64,000 bases of DNA, from assembly GCA_003254905.1 (NCBI GenBank), contig QANU01047353.1, positions 294,986-358,985 of the forward strand, in the 5' to 3' direction. This DNA is from Nissolia schottii (Eukaryota > Streptophyta > Magnoliopsida > Fabales > Fabaceae). Of this stretch, positions 1-13,390 are shown one piece after another; position 1 is the first letter of the stretch, and the number at the start of each line of letters is the position of its first letter. The notes beneath the pieces were generated by a model. It did not search any database. It was not told where the DNA came from and was given only the letters and a program-made list of their open reading frames with translations. A program made the position numbers and the translations under genes.

Positions 1-2705
1 AATTAGATAATCAGATACCGTTGCAAATTTTTAATTTCTCATTGATAACTTCTAGCTGGTTTGGAGGTGGTGGTTGGCTGGTGGGTATGAGAGGGTCTCC
101 ATATTCATTGCTGCCACATCACTATCATCTGCTTAAGAACAAATTAAGAAAGATTTTTTTTATGATCATGAAGCGTCGCATCGGATACACTCTTAATTAT
201 ATTTGGAATGACTTTTCAATTTTACGTTATGAATTCTCTTAGAATAGAAATTAAAATGTCATTTTATGTGTGATCATGAGCATATTTAACATGATGTTTT
301 ATAATCACACAAGAATTTGTTATAATTTAAAGAGGTTATACATTTTAGTCCCAAAGATGATTAGGCAGTTGATAAAGAACAATTTTGTATTTTTTTTTTT
401 TAAAAAATGAGTTTAGTTTTCGCCTAAGATTTTATTCTTAAAGAAAAAAAAAAAAGTGGTTTTGAGATTATTGATCCCTTTAAAGACCACTAGCAGTTAT
501 AAAAATTGGAACTTTAGTCAAATCCATATATGCTTTTATAAATGTGATTGGCAACTTGGCCAAAGACCAATCAACCTTAAATTTCTCCATACTAGTTGGG
601 GGCATGCGGGGGATAAGGGGCCAGTGGGGAAAATGAAGCAATTATGTGCTTCCCACTTTTACCCTCTATATGTATATATAATATTAATAGCTTTGTGCCA
701 TTCCCTTCTACGTAAGCATGGGTAGAGACATTAAACTGGATCTTTTGATATTGTAACGAGCATAAGATCATCGGGGAACCTTCAAATGTTAATGAGCATA
801 AATTTTAAAGAGAATCATATTTTAAAAGTTAATTATTACGGTAAGAGAACTTCTTTCTCTTTAAGAAAATCTTTCCAACGTAAAATTTATTGTAACTATT
901 TGACAATTTCTCTCTCAAGTTAAACTTCTTAATATAAAATTTGTTACAGCTATTTGACATAAGTTTTCAATTTATCGATGTAAATGAGATTTTTTATAAC
1001 TTTAGACAAACTTTTTCTCTAATATTACATGTTTAAATTGTGAAGTGATTATTAGAAGAGGGGTACTTATCTAACAGTGCTAACTCGAAATTACTGACCA
1101 ATTCATAAATCCAAAAATAGTTCTCATTTCTTCCCTTTTTTTGGGGCAAATTAAGAAGGAAAAAAAAAAAACAAAAAAACTACCCCGTGAACTACATTGA
1201 AGGAAATGTATAAATACACTCTTTAGACCATTGAAGTAGAGGGATTACAAAGAAACTACTAAAAATTTAGTAGATGTTACCATAAAATGGGATTCTCTTG
1301 GACTTTCACTGTTTTATAAGTGGTTGTATTACAGTACAAGCTTTATTTCTTATTCTTAAACCTCATTATGTTAGAGTGTTCCATAAGTTTTATTTTTACT
1401 CCTTTTTTTCTGCTATTCTTCTTAAAGATTGAAAGCAAAGAAAAAGTCGTTAGAAAATATTAAGTAGAACTACTTTACATGATTAACATCATTGACTGTC
1501 TGCTCAAAATTCACTTGGAGTCTCAAAGCTAGTAGAATCCCATCCATGTGGGTAGTCTCTTTTCATTGATCGATCAATGTTTAGAGTACATTTATGTAAT
1601 AAAAGGAAAATTATTTTGAACTTTAAAATTCAGTTTTCATATATTTGAACAAACTGACCCCGGTAGACAGTAGTATATGCTGTTGTTAACCAAAACATGT
1701 TATTATTGCAAGATAATGGTCAAGCAAAGTTTCCGATCATAATCGTTATTATTCCTTTTCTTACAAAACTTGAATCAATCATTTGTTTTACTAATTAAGT
1801 AATCTTCAACCTAGTTAACTAATCATCTTTACAAAACTATGTGCATTATGCGGTCCCTGAATATTAGTTGATGTAGTTAACACTTTATATGTTAGAGACA
1901 ACAAACTATAATTGAGCACCTCAAAATTCTCCCTAGGATTTCATATGCCTTAAAATTTCCAAAAATGATTAATTTTGACAAATTATAAACTAATCTAACT
2001 TAAGAAACAAATTAAAGATTGAGGAACCCACGTCAAACATAAACAACCTATTTGGAATGCTCTAGAATTCAATTTCTTTCTTTGGTACATAATAATAGTC
2101 ATGAATTGAATTATCATATTTTAACCTAAAATAAATTAGACCTAAATAGGTTTGATTTATAACGTTTTTTTATTCATTCCTATCACAACAAGTAAAAACC
2201 AAAATTACCCTTATCCTCCATTCTCTCTCCTCCATCTCAACACTCCCCCTCCCACCCTCTGCCCTCTATGCTTTGCTTTCATCACGTTAGGGAGTATCAA
2301 AAAGCTTCTGTAATGACTAACTTGAATAGCAACAATAGTGCCCACGTGTTTAAGATGGATGAGAACTTTTAATTCTTTTTAGAAGGTTGTGCTTCTTCTT
2401 TCTTTCTTTGTTAACATCTCTTATCTAATATTGTATTGTATTTCTTAGGTTAGGTGTTTTAACTTTTTAATCATTGAGAGTAATAAATGTTTGTACCCAA
2501 ACTTTAATTTGATCCATTTTTTCCAATGTTACTTGTTGATGCCAAAGAGAACGAAGTAGAGAGCTTGCGAGAGATGGAAAAAAGAAAAGACAAAATAATA
2601 AAAACAATTAAATTCAATTCTTTGGTTTATTGTTCATTTCATACACAAGAATTCAATTCTATGTTACTAAATGATTTCAAATAGGCTATAAGGATCCAAG
2701 TAAAT
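1..2705. other. Gene-free AT-rich spacer
   Basis: I see no supported gene here. The longest open frames (73 and 89 codons) show no recognisable domain or coding texture. The stretch is AT-rich, with homopolymer runs near 390-460 and 1160, and a pyrimidine-rich patch at about 2220-2280. No tRNA-like fold was recognised by eye. Confidence 0.6.
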
Positions 2706-2707
2706 TA

Positions 2708-2976
2708 CTCCCTCCGTTAACTGTTCAAAACTAAATACTATACATACTAAGAAATTTTTTTTTTTTTAATAAATGCATAAAATAATATAAATTAACAAAA
2801 TTATCCTTACATATAAAACAAATTTTTATTTCAAATACATTTATTATTCTCCTTACATTCAATATACTAATAAATGCTTAACTACAATTACTCAGTATGA
2901 ATGAAAAAATATTGGCCAAAAATTTTAAAACCCTAAAAAATAGAAAATTAACAATTAAAACGAATAGGAGAGAGAG
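2708..2976. mobile_element. Stowaway-like MITE, 269 bp
   Basis: The left end reads CTCCCTCCGTTAACTGTT and the right end, reverse-complemented, reads CTCTCTCTCCTATTCGTTTT. These are imperfect terminal inverted repeats of the CTCCCTCCGT class typical of Stowaway (Tc1/mariner-derived) MITEs. A TA dinucleotide flanks each end (2706-2707 and 2977-2978), as expected for the TA target duplication. The interior is AT-rich without coding capacity. It lies about 300 bp beyond the stop codon of the DIM1-like gene. Confidence 0.7.
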
Positions 2977-3055
2977 TATCCAACGATATGTTAGACCATC
3001 CATATTCATAACCTGTCTCGTGACAGTAAGAAGCTATAAAAACTATTTGGAAATT

Positions 3056-3122
3056 TTAGAAAAAGGAACATGATACACAAAACTTAGGGTTAGAAAAAGG
3101 AACATGATACACAAAACTTACG
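3056..3122. repeat. 34-bp tandem duplication beside the DIM1-like gene
   Basis: A unit beginning TTAGAAAAAGGAACATGATA occurs at 3056 and again at 3090, almost identical over 31 bases. It lies about 155-220 bp past the stop codon of the minus-strand methyltransferase gene, so it may sit in its 3' UTR. The near identity of the copies suggests a recent duplication. Confidence 0.85.
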
Positions 3123-3275
3123 GAATACAAAAATCCTCATCATGTAGAACAAAAATCAATCTAACCTGCTATAGACTGGCATATATCTCTATAAAGCAAC
3201 TTACCAAAACAAAATTGAATAATAGTCCACACAATTTTATCTTATCAGAGATCTCATTCTCCCATGAATTTAGCA

Positions 3276-5512
<2,237 letters not shown>

Positions 5513-6739
5513 TTTTCTTTCTTCTTTTTGAGAGACACGCGCGCAGACGGAGCGTGACGACGACGACGATCGGAGAGTAGCGGCGGCTGACGGAGGAAGA
5601 AAAATGGATGTGCGGCGAACAGAGACTGCTAGAGTTCTTCAGGGTTTTCGTTTCCGTGTCCCCTTCTTTGCTTTACTTTTTATTCTGTAAATACATGACC
5701 CGACCCGGTTTATTTGAAGCGGGTCTGGTGACCGGTTTTCTTATAAATGGGCCCAATCTATTGTGGCCGGGTGTTCTTTTGTTTTTTGGGTACAGATTTG
5801 GGCCGGATGTTTGATAAGACATTATAATTAGGATTGAAGACACTATATCAAAAATCAAGGATTGAAGACATTATTTCGATTATATTTGAAAATTTCTGTA
5901 AATATATGAAACTGATTATTTTGACAAATAAGTTGAAACAAACACATTTTGTAGCTTGCATTTAAGAAATATGGATATTTAGTGAGATTGTCATGTTTGA
6001 CATTAACAAATGAAGACACTTGTTTGACACACATGTCTCAAAGTGTCTTGATAAAAAAAATATTTTTTTTGTTTAGACACAACCCAAAACATTCAAACAC
6101 AAGAGGACATGATTTTTTTTTTAAGTTAATAATCTTGTTTCGAGAAGTATGAACCCTTAGAAAATTAATAAATGCTGACACAAAAAATTATTTACAATAT
6201 TTCATATATTAATTTAAATATGGATGTACGAGAGAGAAAAAACATGTCAGAAGGTGGACAATTAACTCAAAATTCAATTGGAATAGAGGATTTGTTAACA
6301 ATTAAATCAAAATTTGATTGAAATTTAAGGCCTTGATATCTAATTTGAGCATGGACACTGTTACAGACTAAAAATGTTCTAAGAAGGCCCAAAGCATTAA
6401 AATGTATCCAACCCAAAACCTGGTATTTGTTGAATGCGCCCCAAGTCAATCTAAGATTAGAGGGAATTATATACTGGTAAATATGAAAGGTGGTTAATCA
6501 CCCCCCCTCCACATATAAATTCTCATCTTTATCCCCCCAAGTATCTCATTTTACCCTAATTGTCTACGTCTTGACTTAACTCTAACTTGAACATTGAAGT
6601 TCTTATAGGTACACTCTTGTCTACTGCCATCTCTCACTAGAAAAGGATCATTCAACCATGTATTTTCATTCTCATTCCCCTGCTCTCTAATTATAATTAA
6701 GATAATTTGAAACTATTTGTTCAGTTTATTTTGTACGCA
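5513..6739. other. DIM1-like upstream region and spacer
   Basis: The first 100-150 bases upstream of the minus-strand ATG at 5512 are GC-richer (ACGACGACGACG near 5560) and are probably 5' UTR and core promoter. Beyond that the sequence becomes AT-rich. Short open frames at 5608-5858 on both strands overlap each other and resemble no protein I know. Confidence 0.5.
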
Positions 6740-6930
6740 CTTTACAAAATGAGACATGTTTGAGAATCTTAATTTTAGACTTACTAATCTTTCTAATCAT
6801 TTTCAACTATACATTTGTCAAAATATCATTAAATTTTGTTTGAAATTTTGACAAGTGTATGATTAAAGATGATCAGGAAGGTTAATATGTCTAAAATTAG
6901 AAATCTTAAGCATCACTCTTACAAAATTAT
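6740..6930. repeat. Imperfect foldback, MITE-like
   Basis: The left arm (about 6755-6835) and the reverse complement of the right arm (about 6838-6915) share blocks such as TCTAATTTTAGAC versus TTAATTTTAGAC, then TAATC...ATACA, then TTGTCAAAAT. The arms meet around 6836, giving a long imperfect hairpin. No target duplication was found, so the ends are approximate and the family unassigned. Confidence 0.55.
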
Positions 6931-7523
6931 TGAAGATTGAGTCATTTTATAAGTTGAAGAAAAAAAAAGTTTGGAGTGATTATTTTACAAATCTGATTAA
7001 GGGAGGCGATGATAAATATTAATTAACCAAGTTGTTATGCCTGCATAAATCAAGATGCTACCCCTATATTTTGCACTCTTAAATTGGGGACGCTATTAAT
7101 TATCATAATTATTCTTCTTTTATTATTTTTATACGGATTTTAAATGGGATGTCCAAACTAGAATTTCACCATAGAAAAAAAAAGTGAGAGTAAACATTAT
7201 AATCACTTTATTGATTAAAAAAAAACTGAATCATTTCATTCTAAATAATAATGTTTGCATATCATAATAGATTTTATCATCTTAAATGGAGTAATGAATT
7301 AAACTTGAATCCTTTCAGTACGTGTTTAGTGTTAGATAGCATTTCCCAAATAACCACACACATGAAGTATCTAGCACATCTCAATATGAAATATCATTGT
7401 ACTAGTGATTTTAATTACAAGAAAGTTATGAAAGCAAATTATTGCTTGATCTCTTCCTAGCTATAACTATATACCTTTGTTAATTTGTTCATCACACACA
7501 CTTGGTTCTATACAAATAACACA

Positions 7524-8506
7524 ATGGGAAAAGCTGGTTGTTGGGTTATGCTACCGTTTCTCATTCTATCATTGTTGTCGGAATCAATAGAAGCAAACAA
7601 TTAGCAAAAGCTATGGGAAATCTTCACAAGTCTATGCACAAAACAAACATGGTTCAATTTGAGGTACCAAGAGCTTGATCATGATACCATTGTTCAACAT
7701 TCTCAATTGGGTCTTAAAGAGAAAGACAGGATTGAGAGTTTGCCAGGGCAGCCAAAGGTGAATTTCTCTCAATTTGGAGGATGTCACAGTGGATAAATAA
7801 GCAGGAATTGCATTTTATTATTACTTTGTGGAAGCTCAACACTCTCAAGAAACATTGCCCCTTCTTCTTTGGCTCAATGGAGGTAGATATATGTATACCA
7901 CCACTTATTATATAACTATTTCATTTCTCAATAGAAAGAAATGCATAAATTGGTTGGACTTCTACTACAACATAAGATCTAAGTTTGCATTCTAATTTAA
8001 ATCATTGCACATTTGTGAGTACAAACAAAGATTTCCGACACATAATTTCGCCAATAAATGTTTTCAGAAGAATTTGTTAGAAGAATTGCATAATAAAAAA
8101 AAAGTCTCGATGAAAATCAATTTTTAGCGATTATTCAATACAATTTTAGAGTGACGATCAATATTGAAGAGTCACATATAAGTGATAAATTCATATAAAT
8201 GACCCAAGAATCAAGGGAACTATGACCGTAAGTGATAATACTTAAATCTACAAATGTGTACGAATGCAACTAGAATGTTTAAGGTGAAAATAAATTAATC
8301 AACCCTAGCTATAGTAACTATGTATATACTCGACCTTAATTAATTATTTCACATGTTTAACTAATGTATTTTTTATTTAAACTTCGTAGCTTCTAGATGT
8401 TCAGCTCTTGGCTTTAGAGCAATGCAAGAATTGGGACCCTTCCGGGTAAACAGTGATGGAAAAACACTTCATCAAAATTGATATTCTTGGAACTATGGTA
8501 CACCTC
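7524..8506 (+). pseudogene. Serine carboxypeptidase-like (SCPL) pseudogene, 5' part only
   Basis: An ATG at 7524 opens a hydrophobic signal-peptide-like segment (MGKAGCWVMLPFLILSLLSE) that stops after 26 codons. Downstream, 7715-7885 encodes fragments typical of S10 carboxypeptidases: SLPGQPKVNFSQFGG, then, after a 2-base deletion in the codons following GG, VTVDK, an in-frame TAA, AGIAFYYYFVEA and PLLLWLNGG. An apparent intron follows (donor-like GGTAGA near 7882). The next exon from about 8392 encodes [20 protein letters not shown] and a second in-frame TGA before YSWNY. Functional SCPLs are secreted or vacuolar enzymes of about 450-500 aa with a Ser-Asp-His triad. Here the conserved GPGCSS site reads degenerate, and none of the region holding the nucleophile, Asp or His follows. 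Clearly dead: at least one frameshift, two stops and a lost 3' half. Confidence 0.88.
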
Positions 8507-8698
8507 AAAAATTGAGTTCCTTCTCCTTTTACTATTAAATATTTTAGAGAAATTTATGTGTACCCGTAAAACGTCCATACACCGCACTCAAAATGGCATG
8601 ACCATCACCATTTAAAGTTGAAATGTCATTATACATGTAGTTTAGAGCATGTCTACTTCAGGAGGATATGTCACTTAGAACTTATCTGTCACTTCATA

Positions 8699-9306
8699 TT
8701 TTAGGGGTGTTCATAACCCGATCCGGCCTGCCAACCTGGACTGACCTGAAGCATTCGGACCGAATCGGGCCCGATTTAAAAAAACTTTAAAAAACCTGAT
8801 TTTAATTCATACTGGATTCGGGTTTAGTCTCGGGCCACCCGGCCCGCCCCAACGGCCCGTATGCTATACTATTATGCATTTATTATTTTTTTTTCCTTCT
8901 CATCCCATCCCATGATTGCAAATCTATTTTAGTTAACTTTATTGCAAATCTATTGTAGTTTGGAGTTGATTTTTGTTCTTTTGCATGCTTTCAATTTTGT
9001 GATGTGTCTTTTGTTTGTTCATAGTGATATATAGCAGCCACAGGTGCTCGTGTTTTGCACATTTTATTATTGAATTGGTTTCTGATTGCAAGGGGTTTTA
9101 TTTTACAATAAAAAAAGGCCCTCAGGAAATATATAATCAAACATTTTAGCCCATTTTGGCCCGGTCCAAATCCGAGTTTTAATTCGGCTCGAAGATGATT
9201 AGGCCTATCGGGTTTAGAGTCAGGTCCGAGTCCTCAAAATTGACCCAATCTAAATATAATTAAGGTCGGGTTCGGGTATAAGCCAACCCAGCCCATGAAC
9301 ACCTCT
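8699..9306. mobile_element. hAT-like non-autonomous element (MITE), about 0.6 kb
   Basis: The left terminus AGGGGTGTTCAT (from 8703, preceded by TTTT) pairs with the reverse-complemented right terminus AGAGGTGTTCAT (ending 9306). The 8-mer ACTTCATA lies just outside both ends (8691-8698 and 9307-9314), matching the 8-bp target duplication of the hAT superfamily. The interior has subterminal CCCGG/GGGCCC-rich blocks near both ends and an AT-rich middle, with no transposase. It sits just downstream of the SCPL pseudogene. Confidence 0.8.
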
Positions 9307-9314
9307 ACTTCATA

Positions 9315-9835
9315 ATACTCAGCACATATAAATCATGTCCCATTAAAACTGCTTAAAGAAAAATCCAATTACAGTTTTAATATGAATTGATATTTAACTA
9401 GAGTTAAAAGAATAATCACTAGAGCAATGCACGGAAAAAAACAACTAGAGTTAAAAGAATAATCACTAACTTTTCAAGTAACCAGACTGTTTATATTGCA
9501 AAATTCTTTGATTTACCTCAACACAATAGCTAAACTCTGATTTGTCTACTACAAAAACAATCTTCATTTGACTTGTATATAAACTTTTAAAGTTTCACCA
9601 TTGATCTCGATCGTATATACTATCAATATCCCAACTCCAATTGTGTAATAACACCAAGTTACCACTTCCAATTTAGTATCTATACATTGTGTGGAGTTCC
9701 TCAATCCACTTTATCTAACATGAGACTCAAAAAGGTGTGAGATTTCTTTCAAATATAATTGTATGTATTGGGACTTTTGCCAAAACTATTGTATGGTCAG
9801 AAAGGGCTTTGTTAAGGTTATATATAGTTTACGGA
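9315..9835. other. Spacer downstream of SWI1
   Basis: AT-rich sequence between the hAT-like element and the SWI1 stop codon; the right-hand part is likely its 3' UTR. A 22-base block containing ACTAGAGTTAAAAGAATAAT occurs twice, near 9398 and 9444. Confidence 0.5.
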
Positions 9836-12345
9836 TCATGGTGTCTCTAATGGCTGAGAAAGATGAAGGGAAAAGGGTCCAATGACATGTGTCAAAGTAG
9901 CAGCACTGAGAGGGCGTTTCTCTGCTAGTGGCCTAACATGGGAAAAAGGGTTAGGCGTTGGCAATGGCAATTGCTGATGAAAGTGGGGTAAGGGAGCTGA
10001 GGCTGTAGAAGATGAATCTGAGGATGGTGTAATTGGGAGCACATTGTGATCAGCAACTTGGGGAGACACATCCATATTTGGCCACACAAATGTCCCTTTT
10101 GGCTTGCAAAGTTGGAAACCACTTCTCAACTTCTCCATCCTTGCCTCTTTGTCCTTTGTTGTGCTGTTTTGGCGCATCAGTGTCTCCCTTGATGAAGGCA
10201 ATAACTCTGCTGGAGTTGCTGATTCTGACATCCCCAATTGCTCCTGCATCAATTGGTCAAGCAAATTTCATTTATTCCTTTAAGCTAGAAGCCGAAGAAT
10301 TTGATAATGATAGATTTTCTTTGTACCTCACTGCAAGCAATCAAAATCATATAGTCCAAGAACACTTAATAAAATGAGTAGTAGCAGTGATTGTGTTACC
10401 GCCATGGCGCTCAAGGTGATGGAAATCTCCTTCAGTTGTTCCTCAATTTTGGCCTTCTTTTTCACCAGCTCTGCATACATCTCCTGCAATATAACAAAGA
10501 TGCAAGCAGTTAAAACACCACACTTAATAACAATCATGCAACCTTCCAAATTGAAATACTCAGAATTCAGATTAACAATTAGCACTAGCTAGACCTAATT
10601 GTATGCATGCAATGCATGGTTCACCTGAATTGGAAGCAAGGAATCGTGGTCCTCCAAATTCAAACTGGACAAACAGGAAGTAGGGGTTGCCACGGACACA
10701 GTGGCCAGTGCTTCTTCTCTCTTCTTCGATGCAAGCTCCTGCATTTCTCTGTTCATTTGCAATCAACCAATACCAATTAAGTAACTAATAATAAATTGAT
10801 GACAGATAATTAATTGAAGCCTTTAATTAATTAATTAGTTAGTTACTGTTTCAACTGAAGAATGTCTTGCTTGATCTCTTTGAGTTGCATCGTAAGAACA
10901 GTATCATGTGGACTAATAGTGATGCTATCACCAAGGGTCCATCCAGGGGGAGGAGTCCAGTAAGGGTCTTGGACCCCTGCTTCGCGCCTGATATCGACAA
11001 GATCAGCGCTCTCCAACCAGTACTCCATCGCCCCCTCCGCGTTGTGCCGCCGCCGGAACCTCTCGGATCCACCCGGCGCCACCTTGCCAGCCATGTGCTT
11101 CAGCAAATGGTCCAGTAGACCCGTATCGCCAATATAATTCCGAGCTTCTGATCTCAGCGCTGCCCTCATTATTGGGTTCCCATACACAGCTCCTTTCTCC
11201 TTCATCACCTTCAACATGTTCTCCTCAGCCAACTTATACCTACAACAAATTAATTAATTAACAGTACCAGTTCACGTGCATAATTAATTAAAATGTGGTA
11301 ATGTAAGGTCTGAAACTGATGCCATGTCCTATTTTTGAAGGATTTAACCAGTGTCAATCTCTGCCTTGTACTCATGAACAACATTAATGCCAGCTAGCTT
11401 AACATATTAAGAACCGAAAATGGCTCTTGATTAAGAAACAAACAATTAAATACCACTTAGCTATTGAAGGAATCTAAAGTGTATACTGTAATTAATAGTA
11501 ATTAATGCAAGCAATTTACACATTATGATTGAAATTATGATATATATACACCTTTCAGCAGACCATCTGTCAATTACAGGTTTTCGCTGCCTGGTTTTGT
11601 TCTTCTTGTTGCTATTAACGACGGCGTTTTGCTTCTTCTTGGCGCTGCTGGCGCCACCATTTCTGTTACATGGACGAGTCTTGTTCTTCTTCTTCCTCGT
11701 AGCCACCACTTGATCTTCCTCACCTCTCTTCTTTCTCTTGTTGCTCTCATTAACAAGAGCGTGAGCAGCACCTCCTTCTTCTTCTTCAACGGCAACAACG
11801 CTGGGCCCATTTGGCTCTGATAAAATAGGTGGAAGCATCAATTGGGCCTGGTGGCAGCCCAAGAAGCGGACCTGGCGTCGTTTCCCCCACTGCACCATCC
11901 CGGCGTACTTTAGCTCAGACCAGCATCGTCCCTGCTTAAGTTGCTCTTGGGGCGCGGCGACCTGGTGTGTGGGGAGTCTCCTGTGAAGGGCACTGACGGC
12001 GGAGTGGAAGGGCAAGACGCACTTCTGGTCGAGCGCGGGAAGCTCCGAGAAGTGATTCCGAAGAGAGTGAATGCTCGGGTACCTCAGCGAGACCAGGTTC
12101 TCGGCTTCGTTAATCTCACTCACCTAATCAAAATTCCATAATTAAATTAAATTAGATGGAGAATTTAAATAAAAAAGGGATCAGGTGATCAGTGAGTGAG
12201 CTTTTGTGTATACCATAGCGACGCGGACAGAGTGGAGTTGAAGGGGGGAATTGGGAGGAAGGTTGGAGTGATGGATTTCGTGAAACGCTCCCACTTGCAG
12301 CTGCAGCTGCTGCTCCGAATCAGAAGCTGCTGCAGCAATATTCAT
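9836..12345 (-). CDS. SWI1: Meiotic protein SWITCH1/DYAD (AMEIOTIC1 family)
   Basis: Plant-specific nuclear protein required in meiocytes for sister-chromatid cohesion and entry into the meiotic programme (Arabidopsis SWI1/DYAD, maize and rice AM1). Coding exons: 12345-12214, 12123-11552, 11239-10847, 10748-10625, 10483-10400, 10243-9836, giving 570 aa. All introns are GT-AG and phases agree. Exon 1 ends in NLPPNSPLQLHSVRVAM, running into VSEINEAENLVSLRYPSIHS in exon 2. The lysine-rich linker RKKKNKTR may be a nuclear localisation signal. The strongest family signature is in exon 3 (LLDHLLKHMAGKVAPGG, RFRRRHNAEGAMEYWLE, DPYWTPPPGW). Exons 3-5 contain a heptad-like region (MQLKEIKQDILQLKQEMQEL; EMYAELVKKKAKIEEQLKEI) that should form a coiled coil. 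The C-terminus carries PFSHVRPLAEKRPLS, as in family members. The start codon was chosen because the preceding stretch has no family resemblance. Expression is expected to be restricted to meiocytes. Confidence 0.93.
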
Positions 12346-12908
12346 GTCGCTCTAGTTTTGGAAAAATGAGAAGGAGTATATATGAGTAAATGTAAATCGG
12401 AGAGAACGGTACGTGTGAGCGTGCGTGCGTGCGTGTGAATAAGAGTAATCATTACGATTCCCATTGTGATTCTTTTCTGGTGCTCCTGCTATACGTGAGT
12501 GTAAGAGTGTGTGCGCATTCTGGTGCAGAGTTCGTTACGCCCTCACTCAATTTCAAACTGCCAAAATGCTCTCTCGTGTCGCTTCAGAGAGAGAGAGAGA
12601 GAGAGAGAAAGCGAGATATTCATTTTCACGCGCCTATGTAGGAAAGAAGCACAGAGTGGCGCGTGGGAGTGTTTATTTGGGAAGCAGAAAGAGGCGCGTT
12701 TGAGCGCATGGGAGTGTTTTTCCGTTTTGGTTACTCAGTTGGACTAACGAACAAGTAAGGGGAAATCTTCAGCGCAGCAAATGGGATCGTCACTCACACG
12801 GAGGGAGGGCTCTTCTCTCCCCTTCCATTATACGCACAAAGTGCAAAACAATGTCTCTGGAATGTAGTAGCAACTTAATTAAATCACACATAAAAAAAAG
12901 TGCATGGA
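12346..12908 (-). promoter_or_regulatory. SWI1 5' UTR/promoter region with GA microsatellite
   Basis: Immediate upstream sequence of the minus-strand SWI1 gene. It carries a (GA)n run at 12587-12608, which is (CT)n in the SWI1 sense direction, and a run of GTGCGTGCGTGC near 12419. Overlapping plus-strand frames here are repeat-driven and not genes. No clear TATA box was identified. Confidence 0.5.
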
Positions 12909-13390
12909 CATATATATTGGATTTTTTACATTTTTATGGTTTCAAAACTTTTATATTCCCAAAGTATGGTGTTAGGAAAAAATTACGGATGTATGGTTTT
13001 ATTCTCTGAAATCGCCACTTACTGTGTCGATTTCAGAGATTGTAATTTTTTTTTATTTTTTTAAAGTCTAAAATCGCCGCAGGGGGTGGCGATTTCAGAG
13101 TCTGAAATCACCACCCCCTATGGCGATTTCAGACTGTTTGAATTTTTATTTTTTTTTAGTCTGAAACCGCCACAGGGAGTGGCGATTTCAGACTCTGAAA
13201 TCGCCACCCCCTGTGGCGATTTCAGACATCTGAAATTTTTATTTTTTTAATTTTCGGATTTTCTGAAATCGCCACCCCCTGTGGCGATTTCAGAAATTTA
13301 CCCCATATTTTCGTAATTTTTCATTCTAACCCATATTTTGGGAATTTTTCACTCCCAAAACCACAAACATGTTAAAACCCCATATATATT
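12909..13390. mobile_element. Mutator-like foldback element containing a six-hairpin array
   Basis: The body (12919-13380, 462 bp) has inverted termini: left GGATTTTTTACATTTTTATG, right reverse-complemented GGGTTTTAACATGTTTGTGG. Similarity continues inward through ATTCCCAAA(G/A)TATGG and AAAATTACG. The 10-mer CATATATATT flanks both ends (12909-12918 and 13381-13390), suiting the 9-10 bp duplication of Mutator-type elements. The core holds six palindromes of about 33-39 bp, each TCTGAAATCGCCAC-loop-GTGGCGATTTCAGA with variations: 13003-13039, 13065-13103, 13101-13133, 13159-13194, 13194-13226 and 13261-13295. T-rich tracts separate some of them. No ORF. It lies 0.57 kb upstream of the SWI1 start codon. 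The superfamily call is inference; the structure is directly visible. Confidence 0.8.

Noticed and set aside
12919..13380. Repeated short palindromes with spacers, superficially like a CRISPR array
   Set aside because: Repeat units are variable, partly overlapping, with irregular T-rich spacers, no cas genes, and the locus is a plant nuclear genome. The outer inverted arms and direct flanking repeat point to a transposon.
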